Below, in pieces: positions 25,395 through 33,689 of a stretch of DNA of 64,000 nucleotides. The DNA comes from Tateyamaria omphalii (GTDB lineage Bacteria; Pseudomonadota; Alphaproteobacteria; Rhodobacterales; Rhodobacteraceae), in NCBI RefSeq assembly GCF_019802125.1, contig NZ_JAHVHT010000004.1, positions 62,001 through 126,000 on the forward strand, in the 5' to 3' direction. A program made the translations under genes and the position numbers. The notes beneath the pieces are model-generated. The model was not told where the DNA came from. It saw only the letters and a list, made by a program, of their open reading frames with translations, and searched no databases. The first letter of the stretch is position 1; each line of letters starts with the position of its first letter.

Positions 25395-25412
25395 TGTAAA
25401 CCAAAGTTGACA
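25395..25412 (-). promoter_or_regulatory. PpsR/CrtJ-type palindrome upstream of bchE
   Basis: TGTAAACCAAAGTTGACA matches TGT-N12-ACA, with the inner TGA of the right half site also conserved. It ends 13 bases before the bchE start and overlaps the place where the -10 of an FNR-activated promoter would lie, the arrangement expected for an aerobic repressor of photosynthesis genes. Confidence 0.6.
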
Positions 25413-25430
25413 GTCGGGCCGCCAACTTCA

Positions 25431-25444
25431 TTGACATGGATCAA
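25431..25444 (-). promoter_or_regulatory. FNR/FnrL-type box upstream of bchE
   Basis: On the minus strand TTGATCCATGTCAA matches TTGAT-N4-ATCAA at nine of ten positions. Its centre is about 55 bases before the bchE ATG. FnrL is known to activate bchE in Rhodobacter, which supports the call. Confidence 0.6.
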
Positions 25445-25479
25445 AGGGGCTGAATGCAGCGCGTTTCCGCTACGCGCTG

Positions 25480-26124
25480 TTACCGGGGCAGCGCCGCCGC
25501 TTCACGCGCCAGGGCCTCAATCCCGGCCCAATCGCCTGCGAGAACCTTGTCCTTCGGGGCCACCCATGACCCTCCGGCACATACGACGTTGGGCAGGCTG
25601 AGGTAACTTTCAGCATTGGCCATGCTGACCCCACCGGTTGGACAGAATGAAATCTGGGGCAAAGGTGCGCCGATGGCTTTGAGCGCTGGCGCACCACCTG
25701 ATGCTTCCGCCGGGAAGAACTTGAGCATGTCGTAACCGCGTTCATAAAGGCTCATCGCCTCGGACGCCGTGGCAGCGCCAGGCAGAAGCGGCAGCTCCTC
25801 GGCCTCGCACGCTGCAATCAGCGCCTCGGTCGCGCCGGGAGACACGCCAAACTGCGCCCCCGCCTCTTTCGCGGCCTTCACGTCATCTGGCGTCACCAAA
25901 GTGCCCGCACCCACAACGCCGCCTTCAACCTTGGACATCGCCGCGATGACGTCCAGCGCGGCGTCCGTGCGCAAGGTCACTTCCAACGCGGGCAAGCCGC
26001 CAGCAACCAAAGCCTCGGCCAAGGGCGCCGCATGGGCCACATCGTCCACCACCAGCACAGGCACGATCGGCGCCAATTCACAGATTTCACGGGCGCGCAC
26101 GGCAGCGGCTTTGGCGGTCAGCAT
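25480..26124 (-). CDS. eda: KDPG aldolase
   Basis: Class I aldolase that splits 2-keto-3-deoxy-6-phosphogluconate into pyruvate and glyceraldehyde 3-phosphate, the last Entner-Doudoroff step. 214 aa TIM barrel: IVPVLVVDD, ALEVTLRT (catalytic Glu), GAGTLVTPDD, FGVSPG, and the Schiff-base Lys in YDMLKFFPAEASGG, then CPTGGVS. It starts immediately after the edd stop (TGAATG), so both are made from one mRNA. Confidence 0.96.
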   Translation of the reverse strand: MLTAKAAAVRAREICELAPIVPVLVVDDVAHAAPLAEALVAGGLPALEVTLRTDAALDVIAAMSKVEGGVVGAGTLVTPDDVKAAKEAGAQFGVSPGATEALIAACEAEELPLLPGAATASEAMSLYERGYDMLKFFPAEASGGAPALKAIGAPLPQISFCPTGGVSMANAESYLSLPNVVCAGGSWVAPKDKVLAGDWAGIEALAREAAALPR

Positions 26125-27939
26125 TCAAAAGTCTCCAAAAACGGTCGCACCTGTGTTGGCGGACCCGACAGTATTGCGGAAGGCGTGGAACATATCGCGC
26201 CCGACCCCCCAGTGATTGTTCGAAAGATCGGCTGTGGCGTGGGGACGGTCAAGCACCCCGTCGGTCAGGACCTCAAGCTGGCCCGACACCGCATCGACGC
26301 GGATCACATCACCGTCCTGCACCTGCGCGATGACACCGCCATCCAGCGCTTCGGGGCAAACGTGAATGGCCGACGGCACCTTGCCCGACGCACCCGACAT
26401 GCGCCCATCGGTGACGAGCGCCACCTTCTGCCCACGCCCCTGCATGATGCCGAGGATCGGCGTCAGGCTGTGCAGTTCGGGCATCCCGTTGGCCTTTGGC
26501 CCCTGGAAGCGAACGACGATGACAAAATCACCCTCGTTGAACTCACCCGCCTTGAACGCCGCCTTGACCTGATCCTGATCGTGGAACACGCGGGCTGGCG
26601 CTTCGACCACGCGATGTTCAGGCGCCACGGCGGACACCTTCATCACACCGGTCCCGAGGTTGCCAACCAGCCGGCTCAGCCCACCCGTCTCCTGGAACGG
26701 ATCCGTCGCAGGGCGCACGATCTTGTCGTTCAGGCTCTTGCCCGCGCCGGGCTGCCAGGTCAGTTCACCATTGATCAGCTTAGGCTCATGCGTGTAGTTC
26801 TCCAGCCCCTCACCAGCGACCGTTTGCGTGTCGTCATGCAGCAGACCCGCCTTGAGCAGCTCGCCAATCATGAACCCAAGTCCGCCCGCCGCATGGAAGT
26901 GATTCACGTCGGCCAAGCCGTTCGGATAGACCCGCGCGATCAGCGGGGTCACTTCGGACAGATCGCAGAAATCCTCCCAATCCAGCACGATGCCGCCCGC
27001 ACGCGCCATGGCGATCAGGTGGATCAGCAGGTTGGTGGACCCGCCCGTCGCGTTCAGACCGACGATCCCGTTCACGAACGCCTTTTCATCCAGGATGTTG
27101 CACACAGGCGTGTAGTTGTTGCCCAGCGCCGACAGCGACAGCGCCCGCTTGGCCCCCTCGACCGTCAGCGCGTCGCGCAAGGGCGTATTCGGATTGACGA
27201 AGGACGACCCGGGCAGGTGCAGCCCCATGAACTCCATCAGCATCTGGTTGGTGTTGGCCGTGCCGTAGAATGTGCAGGTACCCGGACCGTGATAGGCCGC
27301 CATTTCCGAGGCGAGCAGTTCCTCCCGCGTGGCCTCTCCGGCCGCGAACCTCTGGCGCACCTTGGCTTTTTCGTCGTTGGACAAACCGCTGGTCATTGGA
27401 CCGGCAGGCAGGAAGACCGCGGGCATATGGCCGAAACTCTGCGCGGCGATGATCAAGCCCGGCACGATCTTGTCGCACACACCCAGAAACACAGCGGCGT
27501 CAAAGACGTTGTGCGACAGCGCCACGCCCGTCGCCAGCGCGATCACATCGCGGGAAAACAGGCTCAACTCCATGCCCGCCTCGCCCTGCGTCACGCCATC
27601 ACACATGGCGGGCACGCCACCGGCCACCTGCGCCGTCCCACCCGCTGCGCGGATCGCGTCACGGATCAGGGTCGGATAGGTCTCGAACGGCTGATGCGCC
27701 GACAGCATGTCGTTATAGGCCGTCACGATGCCAAGATTGCCGACGCTCGCTTCGGCCAGCCGTGACTGGTCAGGTCCCGCTGCGGCAAATGCGTGTGCCT
27801 GGCCGCTACACGACAGGTGCGCACGCGCCGGTCCCTGAGATTTGGCGGCCGCCATGCGGTCCAGATAGCGCCGCCGTGTCGGTGCGCTGCGGTCGATCAC
27901 GCGCTCGGTCACGCGCTGCAAAGTCGGGTGCAAGGGCAT
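26125..27939 (-). CDS. edd: 6-phosphogluconate dehydratase
   Basis: Fe-S dehydratase of the IlvD/Edd family that converts 6-phosphogluconate to KDPG; 604 aa, the usual Edd length. The Fe-S ligand regions are visible around [33 protein letters not shown] and [20 protein letters not shown], with the C-terminal [20 protein letters not shown]. It is the first gene of the edd-eda unit. A LacI-type palindrome (28014-28027) lies 75 bases upstream. No phosphofructokinase or zwf gene is in the window. Confidence 0.97.
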   Translation of the reverse strand: MPLHPTLQRVTERVIDRSAPTRRRYLDRMAAAKSQGPARAHLSCSGQAHAFAAAGPDQSRLAEASVGNLGIVTAYNDMLSAHQPFETYPTLIRDAIRAAGGTAQVAGGVPAMCDGVTQGEAGMELSLFSRDVIALATGVALSHNVFDAAVFLGVCDKIVPGLIIAAQSFGHMPAVFLPAGPMTSGLSNDEKAKVRQRFAAGEATREELLASEMAAYHGPGTCTFYGTANTNQMLMEFMGLHLPGSSFVNPNTPLRDALTVEGAKRALSLSALGNNYTPVCNILDEKAFVNGIVGLNATGGSTNLLIHLIAMARAGGIVLDWEDFCDLSEVTPLIARVYPNGLADVNHFHAAGGLGFMIGELLKAGLLHDDTQTVAGEGLENYTHEPKLINGELTWQPGAGKSLNDKIVRPATDPFQETGGLSRLVGNLGTGVMKVSAVAPEHRVVEAPARVFHDQDQVKAAFKAGEFNEGDFVIVVRFQGPKANGMPELHSLTPILGIMQGRGQKVALVTDGRMSGASGKVPSAIHVCPEALDGGVIAQVQDGDVIRVDAVSGQLEVLTDGVLDRPHATADLSNNHWGVGRDMFHAFRNTVGSANTGATVFGDF

Positions 27940-28013
27940 TCAGCTCTCCTCGTTCCTCACTTCGTTCCATAGACATATAGGCGCGGCTCGCGCCCGCGTT
28001 CGATCACCGTTTA

Positions 28014-28027
28014 TGATAGCGCTAACA
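28014..28027. promoter_or_regulatory. LacI-family-type operator between edd and mipZ
   Basis: TGATAGCGCTAACA is a near-perfect 14-bp palindrome with the central CG typical of LacI-family sites. It lies 75 bases upstream of edd and 126 upstream of mipZ; edd is the natural target. No LacI gene is in the window, so the regulator acts from elsewhere. Confidence 0.5.
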
Positions 28028-28152
28028 GAAAGGCAACGCGACATCCGCGCCACGTCGCCGCAGGAAAGTTGCGTCGCCCGCTTTCAAAGCCTCTCGCCAC
28101 TACATATAGTAGCGCAAAATTCGCAAAGCGGATGTGCGGTTAGGGGGCAGTC

Positions 28153-28962
28153 ATGGCGCATATCATCGTGGTCGGCAACGAAAAGGGCGGCGCCGGCAAA
28201 TCGACCGTCTCGATGCACGTGGCCACGGCCCTTGCGCGGGCCGGAAAAAAGGTCAGCGCGCTGGACCTGGATCTGCGGCAACGCACTTTCGGACGGTATG
28301 TCGAGAATCGGGCAAACTTCCTCGCCTCGACAGAGCTTGATCTTCCTTCACCCGATGTGCACGACCTGCCGGAAATTGACGCAGCCGACCTCAAGCCGGG
28401 TGAAAACATCTATGACCACCGGCTGTCGGCAGCGGTCGCCACGCTGGAGCCCGACAACGACTTCATCCTGATCGACTGCCCCGGCTCGCACACCCGGCTC
28501 AGCCAGGTGGCACACTCGCTGGCCGACACTCTGATCACACCGCTCAATGACAGCTTTGTCGACTTCGACCTGCTGGCACGGATCGACGCCTCGGGCGAAA
28601 AGATCCTTGGGCCGTCCGTCTATTCGGAAATGGTCTGGAACGCCCGCCAACTGCGCGCGCAGGCCGGGCTGAAACCCATCGACTGGATCGTGCTGCGCAA
28701 CCGCATGGGCGCACAACGCATGGTCAACAAGGAAAAGATGGAGCGCGCGATCAAGATGCTCGCCCAACGCATCGGTTTCCGCATCGCACCGGGTTTCTCC
28801 GAGCGCGTGATCTTTCGCGAACTGTTCCCGCGTGGCCTGACCCTGCTGGATCTCAAGGATATCGGGGTCAAGCAACTCAACATCTCGAACGTGGCCGCAC
28901 GGCAGGAACTGCGCGACCTGATCAAGGCGCTCAATCTCCCCGAGGTCGAGGTCGACTTCTAG
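28153..28962 (+). CDS. mipZ: Division-plane positioning ATPase MipZ
   Basis: ParA/MinD-type ATPase of alphaproteobacteria that forms a gradient from the ParB-bound poles and blocks FtsZ near them. 269 aa. The deviant Walker A is at residues 11-18 (KGGAGKST), Walker A' at SALDLDLRQRTFGRYVENR and Walker B at FILIDCPGSHTRLSQ. The long MipZ-specific insert (NRANFLASTELDLPSP) and the motif WIVLRNRMGAQRMVNKEKM separate it from ParA and MinD. AGGGGG lies before the start. It stands alone, divergent from edd. Confidence 0.94.
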   Translation: MAHIIVVGNEKGGAGKSTVSMHVATALARAGKKVSALDLDLRQRTFGRYVENRANFLASTELDLPSPDVHDLPEIDAADLKPGENIYDHRLSAAVATLEPDNDFILIDCPGSHTRLSQVAHSLADTLITPLNDSFVDFDLLARIDASGEKILGPSVYSEMVWNARQLRAQAGLKPIDWIVLRNRMGAQRMVNKEKMERAIKMLAQRIGFRIAPGFSERVIFRELFPRGLTLLDLKDIGVKQLNISNVAARQELRDLIKALNLPEVEVDF

Positions 28963-29015
28963 GATAGGCACGTTAAACTACCGGCATTGCTTAGAATTCA
29001 TTGCCGGAACTGACT

Positions 29016-29336
29016 ATGCCAGAACTCTCCCCCGATCCGTTCATCCAGATCATACGCTTTCGCGTGACCGAAGGACGGGCTGAACCACTGATGCAAGCCA
29101 TCTTCGAACATCTCGATGGCTGGATCAGCGGGTGTGATGGCTTCCTGTCGTCGAATTTCCACGTGTCCGGAAGTGGCTTGCACGTCATCAACTACGCGCA
29201 ATGGCGGGATCAGACGGCCTTTGACAGCTTCCTGCACCATCCCCGCCAGCCCGAACTTGCCGATACAATTGCACAGCAGCGTCCCGAACGGGTCGAAGCC
29301 GACAGTTTCGCGCTGGTCCGGTCGGTCACGGCCTAG
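29016..29336 (+). CDS. ABM-domain putative monooxygenase
   Basis: 106 aa single ferredoxin-like fold of the antibiotic biosynthesis monooxygenase (ABM) family: FIQIIRFRVTEGRAEPLMQAIFEHLDGWISGCDGFLSSNFHVS, INYAQWRDQTAFDSFLHHP. Members oxidise quinol-like aromatics without cofactors or degrade haem; the substrate here is unknown. The ATG at 29016 is used; a TTG five codons upstream is possible and the RBS is weak. Its stop overlaps by 11 bases the end of the convergent MarR gene that faces homogentisate catabolism. Confidence 0.85.
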   Translation: MPELSPDPFIQIIRFRVTEGRAEPLMQAIFEHLDGWISGCDGFLSSNFHVSGSGLHVINYAQWRDQTAFDSFLHHPRQPELADTIAQQRPERVEADSFALVRSVTA

Positions 29337-29763
29337 CGGCCAGCCGCTCCAACATCGTGCGCAGCAACGCAGCTTCTTGCCGTGACATGCCGTCGGTCAG
29401 CGCTGCGTCGTATTCGGCCGCTGTCGCCTTGAGATCCTGATACACGCGCTGCCCCGCAGAGGTCAGCGTCAGGTATTCGACACGCCGGTCCGCCTCGGCC
29501 CGTGTGCGCGTCAGATAGCGCCGTTCTGCCAACCGCTGCACGGCGCGGCTGATCTTGGTCTTGTGCATCTGCGACCGCGCGCCGATGTCGCTGGCCGTCA
29601 TCTGCCCGTAAATGCCGAGATGGAACAGAACGCGCCACTCGTTGCGCAGCATCCCGTACTTGTCCTTGTAGACTTTCTGAAACTCCAGGCTTGATGCCTC
29701 CGCCGCCTGGTTCAGCAAGTAAGGCAGGAACTGCCGCACATCGAAATCATCGCTCTTGACCAT
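29326..29763 (-). CDS. MarR-family regulator of homogentisate catabolism (inferred)
   Basis: 145 aa winged-helix protein: [52 protein letters not shown], recognition helix [21 protein letters not shown], wing [16 protein letters not shown], ending with a dimerisation helix. It is divergent from hmgA. The gap holds TTAGTT-N8-AACTAT, a typical MarR dyad, so repression of hmgA-fahA lifted by an aromatic intermediate is the likely job. An ATG two codons upstream (29769) is an equally possible start; much longer in-frame starts would run into hmgA. Confidence 0.88.
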   Translation of the reverse strand: MVKSDDFDVRQFLPYLLNQAAEASSLEFQKVYKDKYGMLRNEWRVLFHLGIYGQMTASDIGARSQMHKTKISRAVQRLAERRYLTRTRAEADRRVEYLTLTSAGQRVYQDLKATAAEYDAALTDGMSRQEAALLRTMLERLAARP

Positions 29764-29776
29764 TGGCATCCGCTTG

Positions 29777-29796
29777 TTAGTTACAATTCCAACTAT
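29777..29796. promoter_or_regulatory. MarR-type operator in the marR/hmgA gap
   Basis: TTAGTTACAATTCCAACTAT: arms TTAGTT and AACTAT differ from a perfect dyad at one position. It is 14 bases from the marR start and 34 from the hmgA start, so one bound dimer could block both promoters. Confidence 0.55.
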
Positions 29797-29830
29797 TACA
29801 TGTGTGACCAATTCCGCAAGGGAGGTGTCC

Positions 29831-31186
29831 ATGAACCGCCAGTCCGCTCCGCACTCCATGATCCAGGCGCCATCAGGTGCAGGCATCACCGAAGGGTACA
29901 TGCCCGGCTTCGGCAACGATTTCGAAACCGAGGCGCTGCCCGGCGCGCTGCCCGAGGGCATGAACTCGCCTCAAAAGTGCAACTATGGCCTTTATGGCGA
30001 ACAACTGAGCGGTACGGCCTTCACCGATGTGCGGCCCGAACGCACATGGTGCTACCGCATCCGCCCCTCGGTGAAGCATTCGGGGCGCTACGCCCGCATC
30101 GACCTCCCCTATTGGCACTCCGCGCCGCACACCCCGCAGGATGTCACCAGCCTGGGCCAATACCGCTGGGACCCGGTGCCCCACACCGATCAGGATCTGA
30201 CATGGCTGACGGGTATGCGCACCATGACCACGGCCGGGGACGTGAACACCCAGGTGGGCATGGCCAGCCATATCTACCTCGTCACCGCGTCGATGCAGGA
30301 TGCCTATTTCTACTCCGCCGACAGCGAAATGCTCGTCGTCCCGCAAGAGGGACGGCTGCGCTTCTGCACAGAGCTCGGCATCATCGACGTGGAACCGCAA
30401 GAGATTGCTATCCTCCCCCGCGGCCTCGTCTACCGCGTCGAAGTACTGGACGGCCCCTGCCGCGGCTTTGTCTGCGAAAACTACGGGGCCAAGTTCGAAC
30501 TGCCGGGGCGCGGCCCCATCGGCGCCAACTGCATGGCGAATCCGCGCGATTTCAAAGCCCCCGTGGCCGCCTTTGAGGACCGCGAGGTCCCCTCAACCCT
30601 CACCATCAAGTGGTGCGGCCAGTTCCACGAGACCGAAATCGGCCATTCCCCGCTGGATGTGGTGGCATGGCACGGCAACTATGCGCCGCTGAAATACGAT
30701 CTGAAGACCTACTGCCCGGTGGGTGCGATCCTCTTCGATCACCCCGATCCGTCCATATTTACAGTGCTTACAGCGCCATCGGGCCAGCCGGGTGTCGCCA
30801 ATATCGACTTCGTCCTGTTCCGCGAACGCTGGATGGTGGCCGAAGACACGTTCCGCCCGCCGTGGTATCACAAGAACATCATGTCGGAACTGATGGGCAA
30901 CATTTACGGCCAATACGACGCGAAGCCGAAAGGGTTCGTGCCGGGGGGCATGAGCCTGCACAACATGATGCTGCCGCACGGGCCGGACAAGACCGCGTTC
31001 GAAGGGGCCTCGAACGCCGACCTGCACCCGCAGAAGCTCGACAACACCATGTCGTTCATGTTCGAAACCCGCTTCCCGCAGCACCTGACGCAATTCGCGG
31101 CGCAGGAAGCGCCCCTGCAGGACGACTACATCGACTGCTGGACAGACATCGAAAAGAAGTTTGACGGGAGCCCGGGTAAGAAATGA
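29831..31186 (+). CDS. hmgA: Homogentisate 1,2-dioxygenase
   Basis: Non-haem Fe(II) ring-cleaving enzyme that converts homogentisate to maleylacetoacetate in Phe/Tyr breakdown; 451 aa, family length. Characteristic segments are [19 protein letters not shown], the C-terminal iron-ligand region [20 protein letters not shown] (His and Glu ligands) and [16 protein letters not shown] (His). The ATG at 29831 follows GGGAGGTG and is preferred over in-frame starts within the operator. Coupled by ATGA to a tiny membrane ORF, then another, then fahA. Confidence 0.96.
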   Translation: MNRQSAPHSMIQAPSGAGITEGYMPGFGNDFETEALPGALPEGMNSPQKCNYGLYGEQLSGTAFTDVRPERTWCYRIRPSVKHSGRYARIDLPYWHSAPHTPQDVTSLGQYRWDPVPHTDQDLTWLTGMRTMTTAGDVNTQVGMASHIYLVTASMQDAYFYSADSEMLVVPQEGRLRFCTELGIIDVEPQEIAILPRGLVYRVEVLDGPCRGFVCENYGAKFELPGRGPIGANCMANPRDFKAPVAAFEDREVPSTLTIKWCGQFHETEIGHSPLDVVAWHGNYAPLKYDLKTYCPVGAILFDHPDPSIFTVLTAPSGQPGVANIDFVLFRERWMVAEDTFRPPWYHKNIMSELMGNIYGQYDAKPKGFVPGGMSLHNMMLPHGPDKTAFEGASNADLHPQKLDNTMSFMFETRFPQHLTQFAAQEAPLQDDYIDCWTDIEKKFDGSPGKK

Positions 31187-31359
31187 TGGAATATCTTGGA
31201 TATCTCATGGGCGCGTTCATCGTCTTTGTGCTGGGCTTCATCCTCTGGGGCTGGTGGCAGAAATTCGTCAAAAATCGCCCTGACCGCTACGGCAAGGGGC
31301 CGGGCCACGACCTGCGCGGGGCCGAGCGCGGCCAGTGGCACCGCACGGACAAGACGTGA
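31183..31359 (+). CDS. Tiny membrane protein in the hmg operon (1)
   Basis: 58 aa: one membrane helix ([22 protein letters not shown]) followed by a basic tail of about 30 residues ([19 protein letters not shown]). It starts within the hmgA stop (ATGA, 31183) and ends within the start of the next tiny gene (GTGA), so translation is probably chained. I know no family for it. The inside-positive tail predicts a cytoplasmic C-terminus. Confidence 0.6.
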   Translation: MMEYLGYLMGAFIVFVLGFILWGWWQKFVKNRPDRYGKGPGHDLRGAERGQWHRTDKT

Positions 31360-31529
31360 TCGACTTCATCACCTCCCTGTCCTGGATCGGCTGGGTACTG
31401 ATCGCCTTGGCAGCATTTACACTCTGGCAACTGCCCACCATCATCCGAAATTGGCGCAATCGCCCCGCCGATGACCGCAAGCTACAGCCCGGAGAAGACC
31501 CACCCACCAACGGCACCGGGTGGTATTGA
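31356..31529 (+). CDS. Tiny membrane protein in the hmg operon (2)
   Basis: 57 aa: one membrane helix (FITSLSWIGWVLIALAAFTLWQLP) and a polar, Pro-rich tail (RNWRNRPADDRKLQPGEDPP). The GTG at 31356 overlaps the previous stop; an in-frame start seven codons upstream is possible. Both tiny proteins share the plan of one helix plus a tail with the NRP motif (KNRPDR, RNRPAD), so they may be distant paralogues. fahA begins 18 bases later. Confidence 0.58.
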   Translation: MIDFITSLSWIGWVLIALAAFTLWQLPTIIRNWRNRPADDRKLQPGEDPPTNGTGWY

Positions 31530-31547
31530 AGACCGAAGAAAGACCAA

Positions 31548-32804
31548 ATGCCCCTCACGCCTTCCTGGCTCGACAGCGCCAACAGTCCCGACACCGACTT
31601 CCCCCTGAACAACCTGCCCTATGGCGTGTTCTCCACCGACACGCTCGATCCGCGCTGCGGGGCCGCCATCGGTGACATGATCCTCGACATGGCCCAAGCC
31701 GAGGCGCAAGGCATCATCGACCTGACCGACGAACCGCTGTTCGAACTGCCCTTCTGGAACGACCTTATGGAGCAAGGGCCCGCCGTCTGGACCGCCCTGC
31801 GCAACCGGCTGACCGCGCTCCTAACCAAAGGCTCCAAGGACCAAGCGCTGATCGAACCGCTCCTCGTCCCCATGGCCGACGCCACCCTGCACATGCCGTT
31901 TGTGGTCTCCGAATTCACCGACTTCTACGCGGGCCGCCACCACGCCACCAACGTGGGCACCATGTTCCGCGGCCCCGAAAACGCGCTGCCGCCCAACTGG
32001 CTGCACATCCCCATCGGCTACAACGGGCGCGCGTCCTCGGTCGTGGTCTCCGGTACCGACATCCGCCGCCCCTGGGGGCAACTCAAGTCGCCTGACCACG
32101 ACACACCAGCCTTCCTGCCCTCGCGCCGCTTCGACATGGAGCTTGAGATGGGCGCCATCGTCGGCATGGCCTCGGACGGCCCCCTCACGGTGGACGAAGC
32201 AGACACCGCAATCTTCGGCTACGTCCTCCTCAACGACTGGTCCGCGCGCGACATCCAGGCGTGGGAGTACCAACCGCTCGGCCCCTTCCAGGCGAAGGCC
32301 ACCGCCACCTCGATCAGCCCCTGGATCGTCACCAAAGCCGCGCTTGACCCCTTCCGCGTGCCCACACCCGAGCGAGAGGTCGAACTGCTCGACCACATCA
32401 AGGACACAGGCCCGATGCTCTACGACATCGACCTGACAGTCACACTCGGGCCAGAGGGCAAAGAGCCCACAACCATCACCCACACCAACTACCGCGAAAT
32501 GTACTACTCCGCCGCGCAGCAACTGGCGCACCACAGCACATCCGGTTGCCCGATGAATGTGGGCGATCTCCTCGGCTCCGGCACCATCTCGGGCCCGACA
32601 AAACCCGAACGCGGCAGCCTCCTCGAACTCAGCTGGGGCGGCAAGGAACCCATGACCCTCGACACCGGCGAAACGCGCACCTTCCTCGAAGATGGCGACA
32701 CGGTCACACTCGCAGGCCACGCACAGGGCAATGGCTACCGTATCGGTTTTGGCATCTGCACCGGCAGCCTGCTGCCCGCCTTGGCAAATCCCTACGCGCG
32801 CTAG
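31548..32804 (+). CDS. fahA: Fumarylacetoacetase
   Basis: Hydrolyses fumarylacetoacetate to fumarate and acetoacetate, the end of the homogentisate pathway; 418 aa. An SH3-like N-terminal domain precedes the catalytic FAH domain with metal-binding and catalytic segments FVVSEFTDFYAGRHHATNVG, MELEMGAIVGM and NDWSARDIQAWEYQPLGPF. Maleylacetoacetate isomerase is not adjacent. AAGACC lies before the ATG. The 75-base gap after it holds a strong hairpin. Confidence 0.96.
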   Translation: MPLTPSWLDSANSPDTDFPLNNLPYGVFSTDTLDPRCGAAIGDMILDMAQAEAQGIIDLTDEPLFELPFWNDLMEQGPAVWTALRNRLTALLTKGSKDQALIEPLLVPMADATLHMPFVVSEFTDFYAGRHHATNVGTMFRGPENALPPNWLHIPIGYNGRASSVVVSGTDIRRPWGQLKSPDHDTPAFLPSRRFDMELEMGAIVGMASDGPLTVDEADTAIFGYVLLNDWSARDIQAWEYQPLGPFQAKATATSISPWIVTKAALDPFRVPTPEREVELLDHIKDTGPMLYDIDLTVTLGPEGKEPTTITHTNYREMYYSAAQQLAHHSTSGCPMNVGDLLGSGTISGPTKPERGSLLELSWGGKEPMTLDTGETRTFLEDGDTVTLAGHAQGNGYRIGFGICTGSLLPALANPYAR

Positions 32805-32835
32805 GTCTTCTTCTGACGAAAAATACGACGGGGGT

Positions 32836-32853
32836 CCGGGGGCTGGCCCCCGG
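32836..32853 (+). other. GC hairpin after fahA
   Basis: CCGGGGGC and GCCCCCGG are perfectly complementary around two bases. No clear U-tract follows, so termination is possible but not certain. Such GC-only hairpins recur in roseobacter intergenic regions. Confidence 0.5.
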
Positions 32854-32879
32854 TCCGCCCGGCAGAAAAGAGACCAAAC

Positions 32880-33104
32880 ATGTCGAACAAACAGACGTCC
32901 AACAAACACGGACCCACCCGCGGCGATCTGATGTTCCGCTTCTGGTTCTCAGCAGCCGGCCTTGCCATGCTGACCGGCGCGCTGATCTTCCGGGGCATGC
33001 CGCAGGGACCAGCAGGATGGGAAGCCATCGGCCTCGCCACCATTTTCTTCGGCGGCACCTTTGTCTGGACGCTTTGGAAACTGCTCCGCCGCGATCACGG
33101 CTAG
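32880..33104 (+). CDS. Small hypothetical membrane protein
   Basis: 74 aa: a polar N-terminus (MSNKQTSNKHGPTRGD), then two membrane helices (about 18-38, FRFWFSAAGLAMLTGALIF, and 48-68, AIGLATIFFGGTFVWTLWKLL) with a basic C-terminus. No family is recognised. It follows fahA after a hairpin and overlaps the stop of the convergent RidA-like gene by four bases. Confidence 0.6.
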   Translation: MSNKQTSNKHGPTRGDLMFRFWFSAAGLAMLTGALIFRGMPQGPAGWEAIGLATIFFGGTFVWTLWKLLRRDHG

Positions 33105-33490
33105 GGGGCGGCGGCCCACACCTCGACCTCGACGGTGAAATCAGGACGGGTAAAGCCCGACACGATCATCAGCGTCGAACTGGGCAACACCTCGCGCCCC
33201 GCCAGAAACGCATCCCGCGCCGCCATGTAGTCGGCCATATGGCTGCGGTCCGTCACATAGGCACTGACATGGCACACATCCTGCGCGCCCATGCCGGCTT
33301 CGGCCAGAATTGCGGCGATATTGGCAAAACAGATGTCGGCCTGCGCCCGTGTCCCCGCGGGGACAGTCCCGTCGCCCGCCAACCCCAACTGCCCGGACGT
33401 GCGCACCAAGCGCCACCCGGCGGGCACCTCGACCCCATGGGAATAGCGGGCAAAGGGCGGGGCGATGGTCGGCGGAGCAAGGGCTTTCAT
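33101..33490 (-). CDS. RidA-family protein lacking the catalytic Arg
   Basis: 129 aa, YjgF/RidA trimer fold: YSHGVEVPAGWRLVRTSGQLGLAGDG, AQADICFANIAAILAEAGMGAQDVCHVSAYVTDRS, ending EVEVWAAAP. RidA deaminates reactive enamines with an Arg located in a PARS motif. The equivalent stretch here reads LPSSTLMIV, with Ser in the Arg position, so this is another Rid subfamily or a ligand-binding form. The ATG at 33490 is preferred to longer starts. It is divergent from a cytosine-deaminase-type gene, perhaps clearing its products; this is inference. Confidence 0.85.
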   Translation of the reverse strand: MKALAPPTIAPPFARYSHGVEVPAGWRLVRTSGQLGLAGDGTVPAGTRAQADICFANIAAILAEAGMGAQDVCHVSAYVTDRSHMADYMAARDAFLAGREVLPSSTLMIVSGFTRPDFTVEVEVWAAAP

Positions 33491-33689
33491 GACCACCACT
33501 CTTGCGTGCGTCGGTGAAATTTGAAACCCTCCTCTCACAACGCTGGCACGGATTTCTTTTCAAGGGCCGCTGACATCCACTTCCAGAACGGGAGAGACTG
33601 ACGGACATGCGGCTCATTTGCCTGCGCAGCAAGGTCAATTGCTCCAGAACATCCCCTGACCGCACCGACGCGATGATGGGCCGGCAGAC

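Noticed and set aside
26032-27765. 577-codon plus-strand ORF opposite edd and part of eda
   Set aside because: Shadow frame; the minus strand shows full Edd and Eda motifs with tight coupling.
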